This document shows positions 47,060-55,988 of a stretch of DNA of 64,000 bases, one piece after another. Positions within the stretch are counted from its first letter, which is position 1; every line of letters starts with the position of its first letter. The notes under the pieces are model-generated. The model searched no databases. It was not told the DNA's origin and worked only from the letters and a program-made list of their open reading frames with translations. A program made the position numbers and the translations under genes. The stretch is from Candidatus Peregrinibacteria bacterium (GTDB lineage Bacteria > Patescibacteriota > Gracilibacteria > UBA1369 > JACRIC01): positions 1-64,000 of the forward strand of contig JACPHH010000022.1 of assembly GCA_016188705.1 (NCBI GenBank), read 5' to 3'.

Positions 47060-50000
47060 TCACGAATCAAAGGAACGAACTTGCTCTTCAATTTTTTGTA
47101 AATGAGATCGAGCCGTTTCGAGCTTTTCTTTCTCCTTCTCGACTATATTCTTAGGAGCTCTCTGAATAAAATTTTTATTCAATAATTTTGTTTCCAGACC
47201 TTGAATATACGAAGCGATTTTTTTACATTCCTCCTGCAAGCGTTTTCTTTCCGTCTCAAAATCCATCATGTTCTTGAGCGGTAAATACACTTCGACATTA
47301 CCGACAAAAAGAGAAAGCGCGTCAGAAATTTTTTGAGATGAAGGTGAAACATCGAGTCGCTCCAAACCAGCCATGCGCTGAATGATATGTTTTTGCGATT
47401 CGATACTTTCGCATGATTTTTTATGTCCGGAAATGATGGCATGAATTTTCCGATGCGGCGCGACATGAGATTCAGCGCGAAGTTTGCGTATTCCTGTAAT
47501 GACATTAAAAATAACCTGCATATCACTCTCTTCATCGGTAAAAATAAGTTTTTTGTCATATTGAGGCCATTGAGAGGCGATAAGAAGATTCGGAACATAA
47601 GAAAAACACTCTTTTTGATGTAAAGATTCAGATTCAAACGTTTGATTTTTTCTGTGACTCGATGACAACGTTTCGCTTTTTCCATTATTCAATAACTCAG
47701 TTGCGAACATTTTACTTTTTTCATTATTCGATAACTCGGTTGCGAACGCTTTACTCTTTCCATTATTCGATGACTCATCTGTGAACGCTTTATTCTTCGC
47801 ATTACTCGATACATTATGTTTTGACGGACAAAGATGTTTCCAAATGGCTTCCGTTACAAAGGGCACAAATGGATGAGCAAGTTTTAAAATCGTCATCAAA
47901 ACATACTGTAAAACTTGAGGATGAGGCTGAACTTTTGAACATTCGAGATACCAATCGCAAAATTCATTCCATGTAAATTCATACACGCCAAGTCCCGCGT
48001 CAGAAAATCGATATGCCTCAAGATCATTCGTTGTTTTTTCTATCAATCGCTGCAATCGCGTGAGTATCCATTTGTCGCTGAGAGAAAGGTTATCGCTGAT
48101 AAAAAAGGTGGAATGCTTAAAAAGAATCGATACATTGTCATCGCCGAAAAAATATTTTTTAGATTTTTTTTCAATATGTTCAATTGGCGATTGAACAAAC
48201 GTTTTCAAAGATGACTGGCTAAAAATAGAATGGTTTTCAGGAGTTGCCGACAAACTTGACCCCATGGCAAATCGAGCCGCGTTCCAAATTTTATTTATAA
48301 AATTTCTACAACCCGCGATTTTTTCTTCATAAAGGCGAATATCATTGCCAGGAGTTGAACCGACAACAAGACTGAGACGCACGGCATCGGCGCCGTATTT
48401 GGCAATCATATCGAGCGGATCAATACCATTTCCAGATGATTTACTCATTTTTTTCCCTTCTTTATCGCGAATAAGTCCATGAAGGTAAACTGTTTCAAAC
48501 GGCACTTCGCCCATGGCGTAGGTTGTCATAATAATCATACGGGCAACCCAGAAAAAGAGTATATCGTAACCTGTTTCCAAAACCGATGTCGGGTGAAAAT
48601 ATTGGAGATCAGCTGTTTTTTCCGGCCAGCCGAGCGTGGCAAAAGTCCACTGTCCCGATGAAAACCATGTATCGAGCGTATCCGGGTCTTGTTTCAATGG
48701 CTTTGAACAATTTAGACATTTCGTAAGCCTATCCGCTGAAACAAAAATGCCAGGTTCGCGACTTACGACATTATCTAAATTTTCGGAACCAAAATGACAT
48801 TTTTCAGAGGCTTCTTTACTCGCCTCCATGCACTTTAAACAATAGTAAACCGGTATGCGATGTCCAAACCAAATTTGCCGTGAAATACACCAATCGCGCA
48901 AATTTTCCATCCAGTTAAAATAAATTTTTTCAAAACGATCGGGAATAATTTTAATCGAACCGTTTTTAATGACCTCAATAGATTTTTCCTTAATACTCAT
49001 CAATTTTTCTTTTTTCACGTTTCCATGAGCCGATAATTTTTTTTTCAATTTTATCGAACGCGCCGATAAAATAGGCTTATTAACATCAATAAACCATTGC
49101 AAACTCACGAGTGGCTCAATTGGAGTGGAACACCGATAACAAAGGGATAGATTATGCGTATAATCTTCTTCTTTAATAAGCAATCCGAGCTTTTTCATAT
49201 CTTTCACGACAGCCACGCGCGCCTCGCGAGTCGTCATTCCTGCATATTTTCCGGCTTTTTCATTCATGCGGCCGTTTTCATCAATAACCTGACGAACCTC
49301 AAGTCCATGCCGTTTTCCAATATCAAAATCCGTCGCATCATGAGCCGGCGTAACTTTAATGACGCCTGTGCCGAATTTCGGATCAACGACCGAATCAGCG
49401 ACAACAATCATTTCAGTTTCACCAAGAACCGTCGTGACAGCAATTTTTTTGCCAATGTACTTTTTGTAACGATTATCCTTTGGATGAACAGCCACGGCGG
49501 TATCTCCAAATTTCGTTTCAGGACGAGCCGTCGCGAGTGAAAGGGGACCGTATTTGATATAGTAAAGTTTCTCCTGCAATTCTTTATAAACGACCTCATC
49601 ATCGGCCAAAGTAGAAGAACAGCGCGGACACCAGTTTACGATGCGATGTCCACGATAAATCAGTCCATCGCGATACATTTTTACAAAATTTTCCGCCACG
49701 GCGCGCGAAAGACCTTCATCAAGAGTATAACGCTCGCGGCTCCAATCACAGCTCGAACCCATGCGACGAATTTGATTGCGAATCGTGCCGCGCGAGGCTT
49801 CTACAAATTCATGGACGCGTTTAAGAAATTCCTCGCGACCGAGATCATGCCTTGTTATGCCCTGTTCAAGGAGTATCTGTTCAACTTTTGTTTGAGTGGC
49901 GATCGCGGCGTGATCTGTTCCCGGAATCCAAAGAGCGCAGAAGCCCTGCATCCGTTTAAAACGAATCATAATATCCTCAATAGCCAGCATGGAAGCATGC

Positions 50001-50161
50001 CCCAGATGTAGCGTACCTGTGGCATTTGGAGGCGGCATTGCGATGGTAAACGGCTTTTTTTTAGAATCGATTTTTGGAGTGAAAGCACCCGAAACTTCCC
50101 AAAGTTCATAAATATCATCCTCGTATTGCGAAGCCTCATAAGTTTTGGGAATATCTTTCAT
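47060..50161 (-). CDS. valS: Valyl-tRNA synthetase with internal low-complexity/palindrome-derived insertion
   Basis: PPPNATGTLHLGHA, GTDHAAIATQ, KMSKSSGNGIDPLD; C-terminal coiled coil; insertion about residues 780-850. Confidence 0.95.
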   Translation of the reverse strand: MKDIPKTYEASQYEDDIYELWEVSGAFTPKIDSKKKPFTIAMPPPNATGTLHLGHASMLAIEDIMIRFKRMQGFCALWIPGTDHAAIATQTKVEQILLEQGITRHDLGREEFLKRVHEFVEASRGTIRNQIRRMGSSCDWSRERYTLDEGLSRAVAENFVKMYRDGLIYRGHRIVNWCPRCSSTLADDEVVYKELQEKLYYIKYGPLSLATARPETKFGDTAVAVHPKDNRYKKYIGKKIAVTTVLGETEMIVVADSVVDPKFGTGVIKVTPAHDATDFDIGKRHGLEVRQVIDENGRMNEKAGKYAGMTTREARVAVVKDMKKLGLLIKEEDYTHNLSLCYRCSTPIEPLVSLQWFIDVNKPILSARSIKLKKKLSAHGNVKKEKLMSIKEKSIEVIKNGSIKIIPDRFEKIYFNWMENLRDWCISRQIWFGHRIPVYYCLKCMEASKEASEKCHFGSENLDNVVSREPGIFVSADRLTKCLNCSKPLKQDPDTLDTWFSSGQWTFATLGWPEKTADLQYFHPTSVLETGYDILFFWVARMIIMTTYAMGEVPFETVYLHGLIRDKEGKKMSKSSGNGIDPLDMIAKYGADAVRLSLVVGSTPGNDIRLYEEKIAGCRNFINKIWNAARFAMGSSLSATPENHSIFSQSSLKTFVQSPIEHIEKKSKKYFFGDDNVSILFKHSTFFISDNLSLSDKWILTRLQRLIEKTTNDLEAYRFSDAGLGVYEFTWNEFCDWYLECSKVQPHPQVLQYVLMTILKLAHPFVPFVTEAIWKHLCPSKHNVSSNAKNKAFTDESSNNGKSKAFATELSNNEKSKMFATELLNNGKSETLSSSHRKNQTFESESLHQKECFSYVPNLLIASQWPQYDKKLIFTDEESDMQVIFNVITGIRKLRAESHVAPHRKIHAIISGHKKSCESIESQKHIIQRMAGLERLDVSPSSQKISDALSLFVGNVEVYLPLKNMMDFETERKRLQEECKKIASYIQGLETKLLNKNFIQRAPKNIVEKEKEKLETARSHLQKIEEQVRSFDS
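47591..47680. repeat. Degenerate family A right half inside valS
   Basis: Reverse complement AACGTTTGAATCTGAATCTTTACATCAAAAAGAGTGTTTTTCTTATGTTCC aligns with A1 AGCGTTTGCAGCCGAATCTTTGCATTTGCAGTCGAAAGGGTGTTTTTCAGAGGTTCC. Confidence 0.65.
47682..47811. repeat. 39-bp in-frame tandem repeat inside valS (about 3.3 units)
   Basis: CATTATTCRATRACTCRGTTGCGAACGCTTTACTCTTTC-type units; peptide NNGKSKAFATELS. Confidence 0.8.
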
Positions 50162-50263
50162 AATTTTGTAAGGAAAATGTATATAAAATATGGCATCAAC
50201 CCAAATAAAAATTTATTCATGGATAAGTTCGTAAGTATTTATAGAACAATGCTAGAATAAAAA

Positions 50264-50336
50264 AGTTTTAAGAAAAACAGATTCTCGTTACAAAATTTAC
50301 AATTACAGTAGAAAAGATGTTTTTCTTAAGGCTCCT
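50264..50336. repeat. Core-deleted family A element, short form S3
   Basis: TTAAGAAAAACAGATTCTCGTTACAAAATTTACAATTACAGTAGAAAAGATGTTTTTCTTAAGGCTCCT. Confidence 0.65.
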
Positions 50337-50389
50337 AAATAGTAGATGAAAACACATAATCTGACCAGTTTAAAATGTAAAAAATATTT

Positions 50390-50506
50390 GTACTTGCCCA
50401 TCGCTTTTTTAGAAGAAGAGGGCGGGGACTCCCATTTGAGCGCGTAGCGAAAATGGAGTCCCCGCCCTCTTGCTATCTGAATAAAAGCAAGGCAGTGGGC
50501 AAATAC
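50390..50506. repeat. Family B palindromic element, copy B3
   Basis: GAGGGCGGGGACTCCCATTTGAGCGCGTAGCGAAAATGGAGTCCCCGCCCTC. Confidence 0.85.
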
Positions 50507-50576
50507 CAAATATCTTACTTGACAAATAAATTTTTTACTGTAATATTGCAACTACTTAAAAATAACGCAAAAAAAT

Positions 50577-50855
50577 ATGACAATGAATTCACCAACTGAA
50601 TCAGGAGAAGGTGTTGCAGCTGACAGTCCGTCGTTCGTTAATTTGAAAACAATTAATGCGGGCGGAGAATCTAGTATGGAAGGAAATGCCCTTGCTTTAA
50701 AAGAGGCTCAAATTGATGCGAATAGACGTGCCGATGAGCACGTGGAAATGTTTCCAGATGATGATTGGTATAGGGTATGCGACCGCTTTTCTAGAGAAGA
50801 AAAAGCAAAATTATTAGAGCAATCAAGCCTAAACAAGCCTAAAGATAAGGATTAA
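50577..50855 (+). CDS. Hypothetical small acidic protein
   Basis: 92-aa ORF between repeats; no homology recognised. Confidence 0.45.
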   Translation: MTMNSPTESGEGVAADSPSFVNLKTINAGGESSMEGNALALKEAQIDANRRADEHVEMFPDDDWYRVCDRFSREEKAKLLEQSSLNKPKDKD

Positions 50856-50915
50856 AACAATCTTTCAATTTCTTACGAATAAAAATATTTTGTTTGATGC
50901 AATCCGAGAATTGAA

Positions 50916-50960
50916 AAATATTTGCCCATTGCTTCAAAAAAAAGCGGCGGGCAGATATTT
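50916..50960. repeat. Core-less family B element (B4)
   Basis: AAATATTTGCCCATTGCTTC-A(n)-AAGCGGCGGGCAGATATTT: outer arms only. Confidence 0.6.
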
Positions 50961-51066
50961 TGACAAAAAATTGACAAATAAAAATAACTACATAAAATAC
51001 ATTTAGCTTTGACAAAATGCTGTCATTAAGCTATTGTTAAATTGTTATCTTCATAATTCTATTTTC

Positions 51067-51618
51067 ATGCAGAATAATAGTCAAAAATCTGCGGAAACGG
51101 AAAAAATATTTCATATCGACCAAAGGTCGGTAGAAACTCGCGAAAATCAGGAAACAAGAGAATCCGAAAAAAACCTACGCGAAGCCACGAAAATGGCAGG
51201 CGAAGGAATTGAAGGTACTCTGGAAGGAATTAATTTTGGAACAGAACGCGTATCTGAAAAAATCAGCGAACACACGTCTGAAAACGGCAGTTCCGTGAAA
51301 AAAACACAACATCAAACCTCTCAAGTCGCAAAAAAAGCAACTAACGTAAAAGAGTCAGCCGATGCCATAAAGGCTCGACTTTTGAACTCAATGCCGACGG
51401 AACAGGTAATGAAACGGGAAATTAAGACTATGCTCGATCAGGATATTCATCAACTTTTAAAAAAAGCGCGTCTAGCCGAAAAAAAAGGAAATGCTTTTGA
51501 ATTAAATAAGCTTGTTGCAAAAATTCGCGAAATTAAGGACATTTTGGCTTCCATTGCGCACGCGACCTATGAAATGCTAAAAAACCTTTGGTTGAAAGTC
51601 GTTCACGGCATATCATAG
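51067..51618 (+). CDS. Hypothetical helical protein (ATG start preferred over the track start at 51034)
   Basis: MQNNSQKSAETEK...; ends 4 bp before the nadC-like gene. Confidence 0.6.
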   Translation: MQNNSQKSAETEKIFHIDQRSVETRENQETRESEKNLREATKMAGEGIEGTLEGINFGTERVSEKISEHTSENGSSVKKTQHQTSQVAKKATNVKESADAIKARLLNSMPTEQVMKREIKTMLDQDIHQLLKKARLAEKKGNAFELNKLVAKIREIKDILASIAHATYEMLKNLWLKVVHGIS

Positions 51619-51622
51619 AGTC

Positions 51623-52972
51623 ATGAATGCATACCAAAAGGCTATTTCTGGACATAACAAAAATACGAAAAAAGCCGTAAGTCACGATCAATCGGTCTTT
51701 TTGCATACACAAAATACGCGATATCGACAAGAAGTAAAAAAATACATCCTCGGAGCTTACGAGGGTGATCTTGGTAAACGTGGAGATTGCACGACACGAT
51801 TTTTTCTAAAAAACAAAAACGCGACAGCGCGAGTTTTCGGCAAAGAGGATGGGATATTGGCAGGAATGGAAGAAATCGAATGGTTTATTCAATATATTGG
51901 TGAAAAAAAAGGAGAAAAATTGCATTTCAGCGGTTTGAAAGATGGCAGTGAAATCAATAAAAACATTTTAAGACAGACAAAATTTTCAAATTGTAAAAAT
52001 TATATTTTTCAGCATGTCCCTCGTCAAAATCTCCCTAATAAATTTCTAGTTGAAAAAAAGTCTCAAAAATTCATACATCAAGTTCAAAAATCTACGAATA
52101 TTCTTACGATAACCGGAAATCTCTACACGTTATTTGAAATCGAACGAACGATTCTTAATGTTTTGCAGCATATGAGCGGAATCGCGACGCAGACAAGAAA
52201 ATTGGTTGAAAAAATAGAAAAAAATAAAAATCTGGAAAATCATGAAATGGAAAAAAACGCGTTAAAGACGATGAATGAAAATAAAACCGCGATTTTTTTA
52301 GCTAAACCCTTTTTAGCTAAACCAATAATTTGCGCCACGCGAAAAACGCTTTGGGGACTTTTGGACAAAAAAGCCGTAAGCGTTGGAGGCGGAGGGACGC
52401 ATAGACTTGGGCTTGACGACGCGATTTTACTAAAAAAAAATCATCTAAAATTGCTCAATTACGATTTTGAAAAAATTATGCATGCCGCGGAAAAACAATG
52501 TGCCAATGAAAAAAACAAAAATATTGGCAAAAACATATTGAAAAGAAAAACCCATGCAAACATATCAGTAACGGGAAAAAACACATATTGTCCGCGATTT
52601 TTTGAAGTAGAAATAGAAAATGAAAATGAGGCGATCGCATGCGTAAAATCTCTTTTGAAAATAAATTCAGCCACGGCGACGCCAAAAAAATGGTCCATCC
52701 CGATAATTTTGATGTTCGATAACATGAAACCTGACTCAATCAAACAAACCATGGAAAAAATACGCCAGATTCGACAATCTTTTACGAAAACAAATCAAAT
52801 GAGCGGCTCCAAAAACTTCCCGAAGTTCGAGGATTTACTTTTTGAAGCATCAGGAGGTATACATGGCGAAAATATAGTCGAATATGCAAAAACCGGCGTT
52901 GACATTCTTTCGCTGGGAAGTTTGACGCATTCAGCTCGTTCATTGGATATGCACATGGTTATTGAATATTGA
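51623..52972 (+). CDS. nadC: Nicotinate-nucleotide pyrophosphorylase, with lineage-specific insertions
   Basis: ERTILNVLQHMSGIATQTRKLV, ATRKTLWGLLDKKAVSVGGGGTHRLGLDDAILLKKNH, MFDNMKPDSIKQTM, EASGGIHGENIVEYAKTGVDILSLGSLTHS. Confidence 0.9.
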   Translation: MNAYQKAISGHNKNTKKAVSHDQSVFLHTQNTRYRQEVKKYILGAYEGDLGKRGDCTTRFFLKNKNATARVFGKEDGILAGMEEIEWFIQYIGEKKGEKLHFSGLKDGSEINKNILRQTKFSNCKNYIFQHVPRQNLPNKFLVEKKSQKFIHQVQKSTNILTITGNLYTLFEIERTILNVLQHMSGIATQTRKLVEKIEKNKNLENHEMEKNALKTMNENKTAIFLAKPFLAKPIICATRKTLWGLLDKKAVSVGGGGTHRLGLDDAILLKKNHLKLLNYDFEKIMHAAEKQCANEKNKNIGKNILKRKTHANISVTGKNTYCPRFFEVEIENENEAIACVKSLLKINSATATPKKWSIPIILMFDNMKPDSIKQTMEKIRQIRQSFTKTNQMSGSKNFPKFEDLLFEASGGIHGENIVEYAKTGVDILSLGSLTHSARSLDMHMVIEY

Positions 52973-53059
52973 TGTTTTGGTATTTACCCACCATCTTTGA
53001 TTACATTTCAGTATTTTTTAAAAATTGTTATAATAACGATTGATTTCTTTTAAAAACAC

Positions 53060-53146
53060 GCCGAGGTGGTGAAACTGGTAGACACGCCGGCCTTAGGAGC
53101 CGGTAGGGTAAAACCTATGAGAGTTCGAGTCTCTCCCTCGGCACCA
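53060..53146 (+). tRNA. tRNA-Leu (UAG), CCA encoded
   Basis: GCCGAGGTGGTGAAACTGGTAGACACGCCGGCCTTAGGAGCCGGTAGGG...GAGAGTTCGAGTCTCTCCCTCGGCACCA; long variable arm. Confidence 0.95.
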
Positions 53147-53163
53147 AATGTAACTTTGTCGGT

Positions 53164-54654
53164 ATGGATAAAAAAAATTCACAATCTCATGCGATTGTAA
53201 AAACCCTATTAATAACAGGAATATCATTAGTTTTAGGTCTGTTTTTTGATTATTTTTTTTACGGAAAAAATCTAGGCATTGCTTTTCCATTGTATGTCAT
53301 TTTTGTTGTGGCGGGACTTTTTTTCATAGCAAATTTCTGTAAAAAACAAATAAACAAAGAGGTTATTTGGCTTTTAATTCCACTCATATTTTTCAGCGCG
53401 ATGGTCTTTGTACTCTCAAGCGCCTTGCTGACATTTCTTAACGTAGTGGCTTCTTTATTGCTTTTACTTATAATCGCCCAAGTATCATTGAGAGAAAAAA
53501 TGAGAAACTTTTTCGTGGAAGATTATCTAAAAATTTTTTTTCTTCCATTGAATTTTATTCGTCCGTTATTTCAAACATTGTCTGATGTATTATTTTTACG
53601 AGAAATAAATAAAGACCAAAAAGTTGTGCCACAAATCATCAAGGGTATAGCAATCGCAATCCCTGTTTTAATTATTTTTCTCTTTCTTTTTTCTTCCGCA
53701 GACTTAATTTTTCAAAAATATCTTTCAAATATAATGAGCATGGATATTGAGCGCGAAACAGTTTTCAGGGTTATTTTGATTTTAATTGCGACGCTTGCTT
53801 ACATTGGAGCATATTCCTATATTTTCCAAAAAACGGAAAATCAAATTGCTGAACAAAAAAATAGCACGTATAGCATTGGGAATATAGAAAGTTCTATTTT
53901 GTTTGGCTCGGTCAACGCTCTATTTTTTATTTTTATTCTTGTCCAGTTAACATATCTTTTTGGCGGCGAGAGCAATATTTCCGTTCAAGGGTTTACCTAC
54001 GCTGACTATGCCAGACGTGGGTTTTTCGAACTCATAGCAGTAGCAATTATTTCTTTATTATTACTGCTCACTACGGAAAAATATAGTATTAAAAAAAAGA
54101 CGGATCACGCCGTAGGATTCAAAATTTTGAGCACAGCGCTCGTTGTCCAAGTAATTATAATCATGGCATCTGCGTTTACTCGTCTTGCGTTGTATGAGGA
54201 AGCGTATGGATTTACGACTTTGAGGCTTTATAGTCACGCGTTTATAATGTTGTTGGCGGTTATATTGTGTCTCTTGCTCTACAAAATTTACAAAGACAAA
54301 AGAGAAAATACATTTGCTTTCCGAGTTTTTATTTCAATGGCGCTATTTTTAACTGCCATGAATTTTCTCAATCCCGACGCATTTATAGCTCGCAGAAATA
54401 TTGAACGATTCGCGGCAACTGGAAAACTCGATACGTATTACCTGAAATCTCTCTCTGATGACGCGATACCGGAGCTCATGGAAATATTGAATATTACGGA
54501 TGAAGATTTGAGAAAAAATTTCGCTTCAAGTTTATATAAACGCGCTCAAAAAAAAATAAAGTCGTCGAATGTATCAAAATGGCAGTCATTAAACATATCG
54601 CGAATGCGGGCAGAAAAAATTTTAAATGCAAAAATGCGCGAGCTTGAACAATAA
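53164..54654 (+). CDS. DUF4173-like multi-pass membrane protein
   Basis: GFTYADYARRGFFELIAVAIISLLLLL and many TM helices. Confidence 0.75.
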   Translation: MDKKNSQSHAIVKTLLITGISLVLGLFFDYFFYGKNLGIAFPLYVIFVVAGLFFIANFCKKQINKEVIWLLIPLIFFSAMVFVLSSALLTFLNVVASLLLLLIIAQVSLREKMRNFFVEDYLKIFFLPLNFIRPLFQTLSDVLFLREINKDQKVVPQIIKGIAIAIPVLIIFLFLFSSADLIFQKYLSNIMSMDIERETVFRVILILIATLAYIGAYSYIFQKTENQIAEQKNSTYSIGNIESSILFGSVNALFFIFILVQLTYLFGGESNISVQGFTYADYARRGFFELIAVAIISLLLLLTTEKYSIKKKTDHAVGFKILSTALVVQVIIIMASAFTRLALYEEAYGFTTLRLYSHAFIMLLAVILCLLLYKIYKDKRENTFAFRVFISMALFLTAMNFLNPDAFIARRNIERFAATGKLDTYYLKSLSDDAIPELMEILNITDEDLRKNFASSLYKRAQKKIKSSNVSKWQSLNISRMRAEKILNAKMRELEQ

Positions 54655-55525
54655 CACAGTCGCTTTTATCGGAGGAATGATGGGAATGATCGGCTACGGA
54701 ACCGCTGATTTTTTTTCAAAAAAAACAGTCGACAAAATCGGAATTATAAAAAGCCTCCTTTACGCAAAATTGATAGAAACAGTCATTCTCTCGATTTTTC
54801 TTTTGAAAGATAGCTCATTACCGCGACTTACATTAAAAAATATAATTTTCCTCGCTCTTTTTAGTATTTTTTCCACCATCGGGTATTTAGCGCTGTACAA
54901 AGGCTTTAAAATAGGAAAAATAAGTATAATAAGTTCCGTCACGTCCACTCAAGTTGTCATTACCGCGATTTTTTCCTTTTTAGTTTTTGGAGAAATATTT
55001 TCGAAATACAAAATAATAGCTCTCATTTTTATCATCATCGGCATTTTTTTTACAGCTGTAAATGTAAAAGAACTGAAAAATAATTTGCGCGCTCATGGCT
55101 TGTCAAAAGGCGTTCTTGAAGCGTCATGCGTCGTCATTATATTTGGCGCATGGATTCCGCTCTGGGATCAATTCGTGGAAGGTCCCGGATGGATCATATG
55201 GAGTCTCTTTTTAAATATTTTCATGATGGGAATACTCTTTTTTTATGGAATATTTTTTAAAAAAAAATTCATGAGGCTCGGGAAAGGAGCGCCTTACTTT
55301 TGGATTTTATTTATCGCCATTTTCGAGGGAATGGCAAACATTGGAAATACCTGGGCATTTAATGGCTCAAACAATACAACAAGTATCATCACGGCGATAA
55401 CATCATCGTATCCTCTGATAACCGTCATGCTCGGTTATGTGTTTTTACGGGAACGGTTAGCATTGAGCCAATATCTCGGAATCACATCCATAATAATAGG
55501 ACTCTCGATCATGCCATTTTTGTAA
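54626..55525 (+). CDS. EamA/DMT-family transporter
   Basis: Ten-TM pattern in two halves; SSVTSTQVVITAIFSFLVFGEIFS and SSYPLITVMLGYVFLRERL. Confidence 0.85.
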   Translation: MQKCASLNNNTVAFIGGMMGMIGYGTADFFSKKTVDKIGIIKSLLYAKLIETVILSIFLLKDSSLPRLTLKNIIFLALFSIFSTIGYLALYKGFKIGKISIISSVTSTQVVITAIFSFLVFGEIFSKYKIIALIFIIIGIFFTAVNVKELKNNLRAHGLSKGVLEASCVVIIFGAWIPLWDQFVEGPGWIIWSLFLNIFMMGILFFYGIFFKKKFMRLGKGAPYFWILFIAIFEGMANIGNTWAFNGSNNTTSIITAITSSYPLITVMLGYVFLRERLALSQYLGITSIIIGLSIMPFL

Positions 55526-55591
55526 AAAATTTGCTCCAGAGCGATTGGGTGCTACAATACAAAACGTGAGTGACGATTTATTATAAAAAAT

Positions 55592-55960
55592 ATGGCAAAA
55601 ATGTTTAAAAATATTAAAAAGGTCGAAAACGAAGAACAAAAAATAGAAAAAGAAATCGAAGTGTCGCAGGAAAAAATTGAACGAATGCTCGACCGTCTCG
55701 CGAGATCCGGACTCAAAGACTATCTTGATTATCTTTCATCGCCGCCGAAAATTTTTCTTTCAAATTTCCTCGCGGGCATCGGTCGCGGACTTGGTTTTGT
55801 TATTGGAGCGACGGTTGTTTTAAGCTTTCTTATTTTTCTTATAGGCAGCATTTTTTCTCAAATCCCCATTATCGGAAATTTTTTCCAGTGGCTGGATTTA
55901 TTTCTCAAAGAGAGTATGAAAAATCAGTACGTTTCGATTCAGAATGTACCATGGAAGTAA
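55592..55960 (+). CDS. DUF5665-like small membrane protein
   Basis: LDRLARSGLKDYLDYLSSPPKIFLSNFLAGIGRGLGFVIGATVVLSFLIFL. Confidence 0.75.
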   Translation: MAKMFKNIKKVENEEQKIEKEIEVSQEKIERMLDRLARSGLKDYLDYLSSPPKIFLSNFLAGIGRGLGFVIGATVVLSFLIFLIGSIFSQIPIIGNFFQWLDLFLKESMKNQYVSIQNVPWK

Positions 55961-55988
55961 AAAAAGCTGATATTTTTCACTACTCCTC

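Noticed and set aside
47060-50161. Recoding of UGA (as in Gracilibacteria) in this genome
   Set aside because: valS, dnaE, aspS and hisS are full length under the standard bacterial code, so no recoding is indicated.
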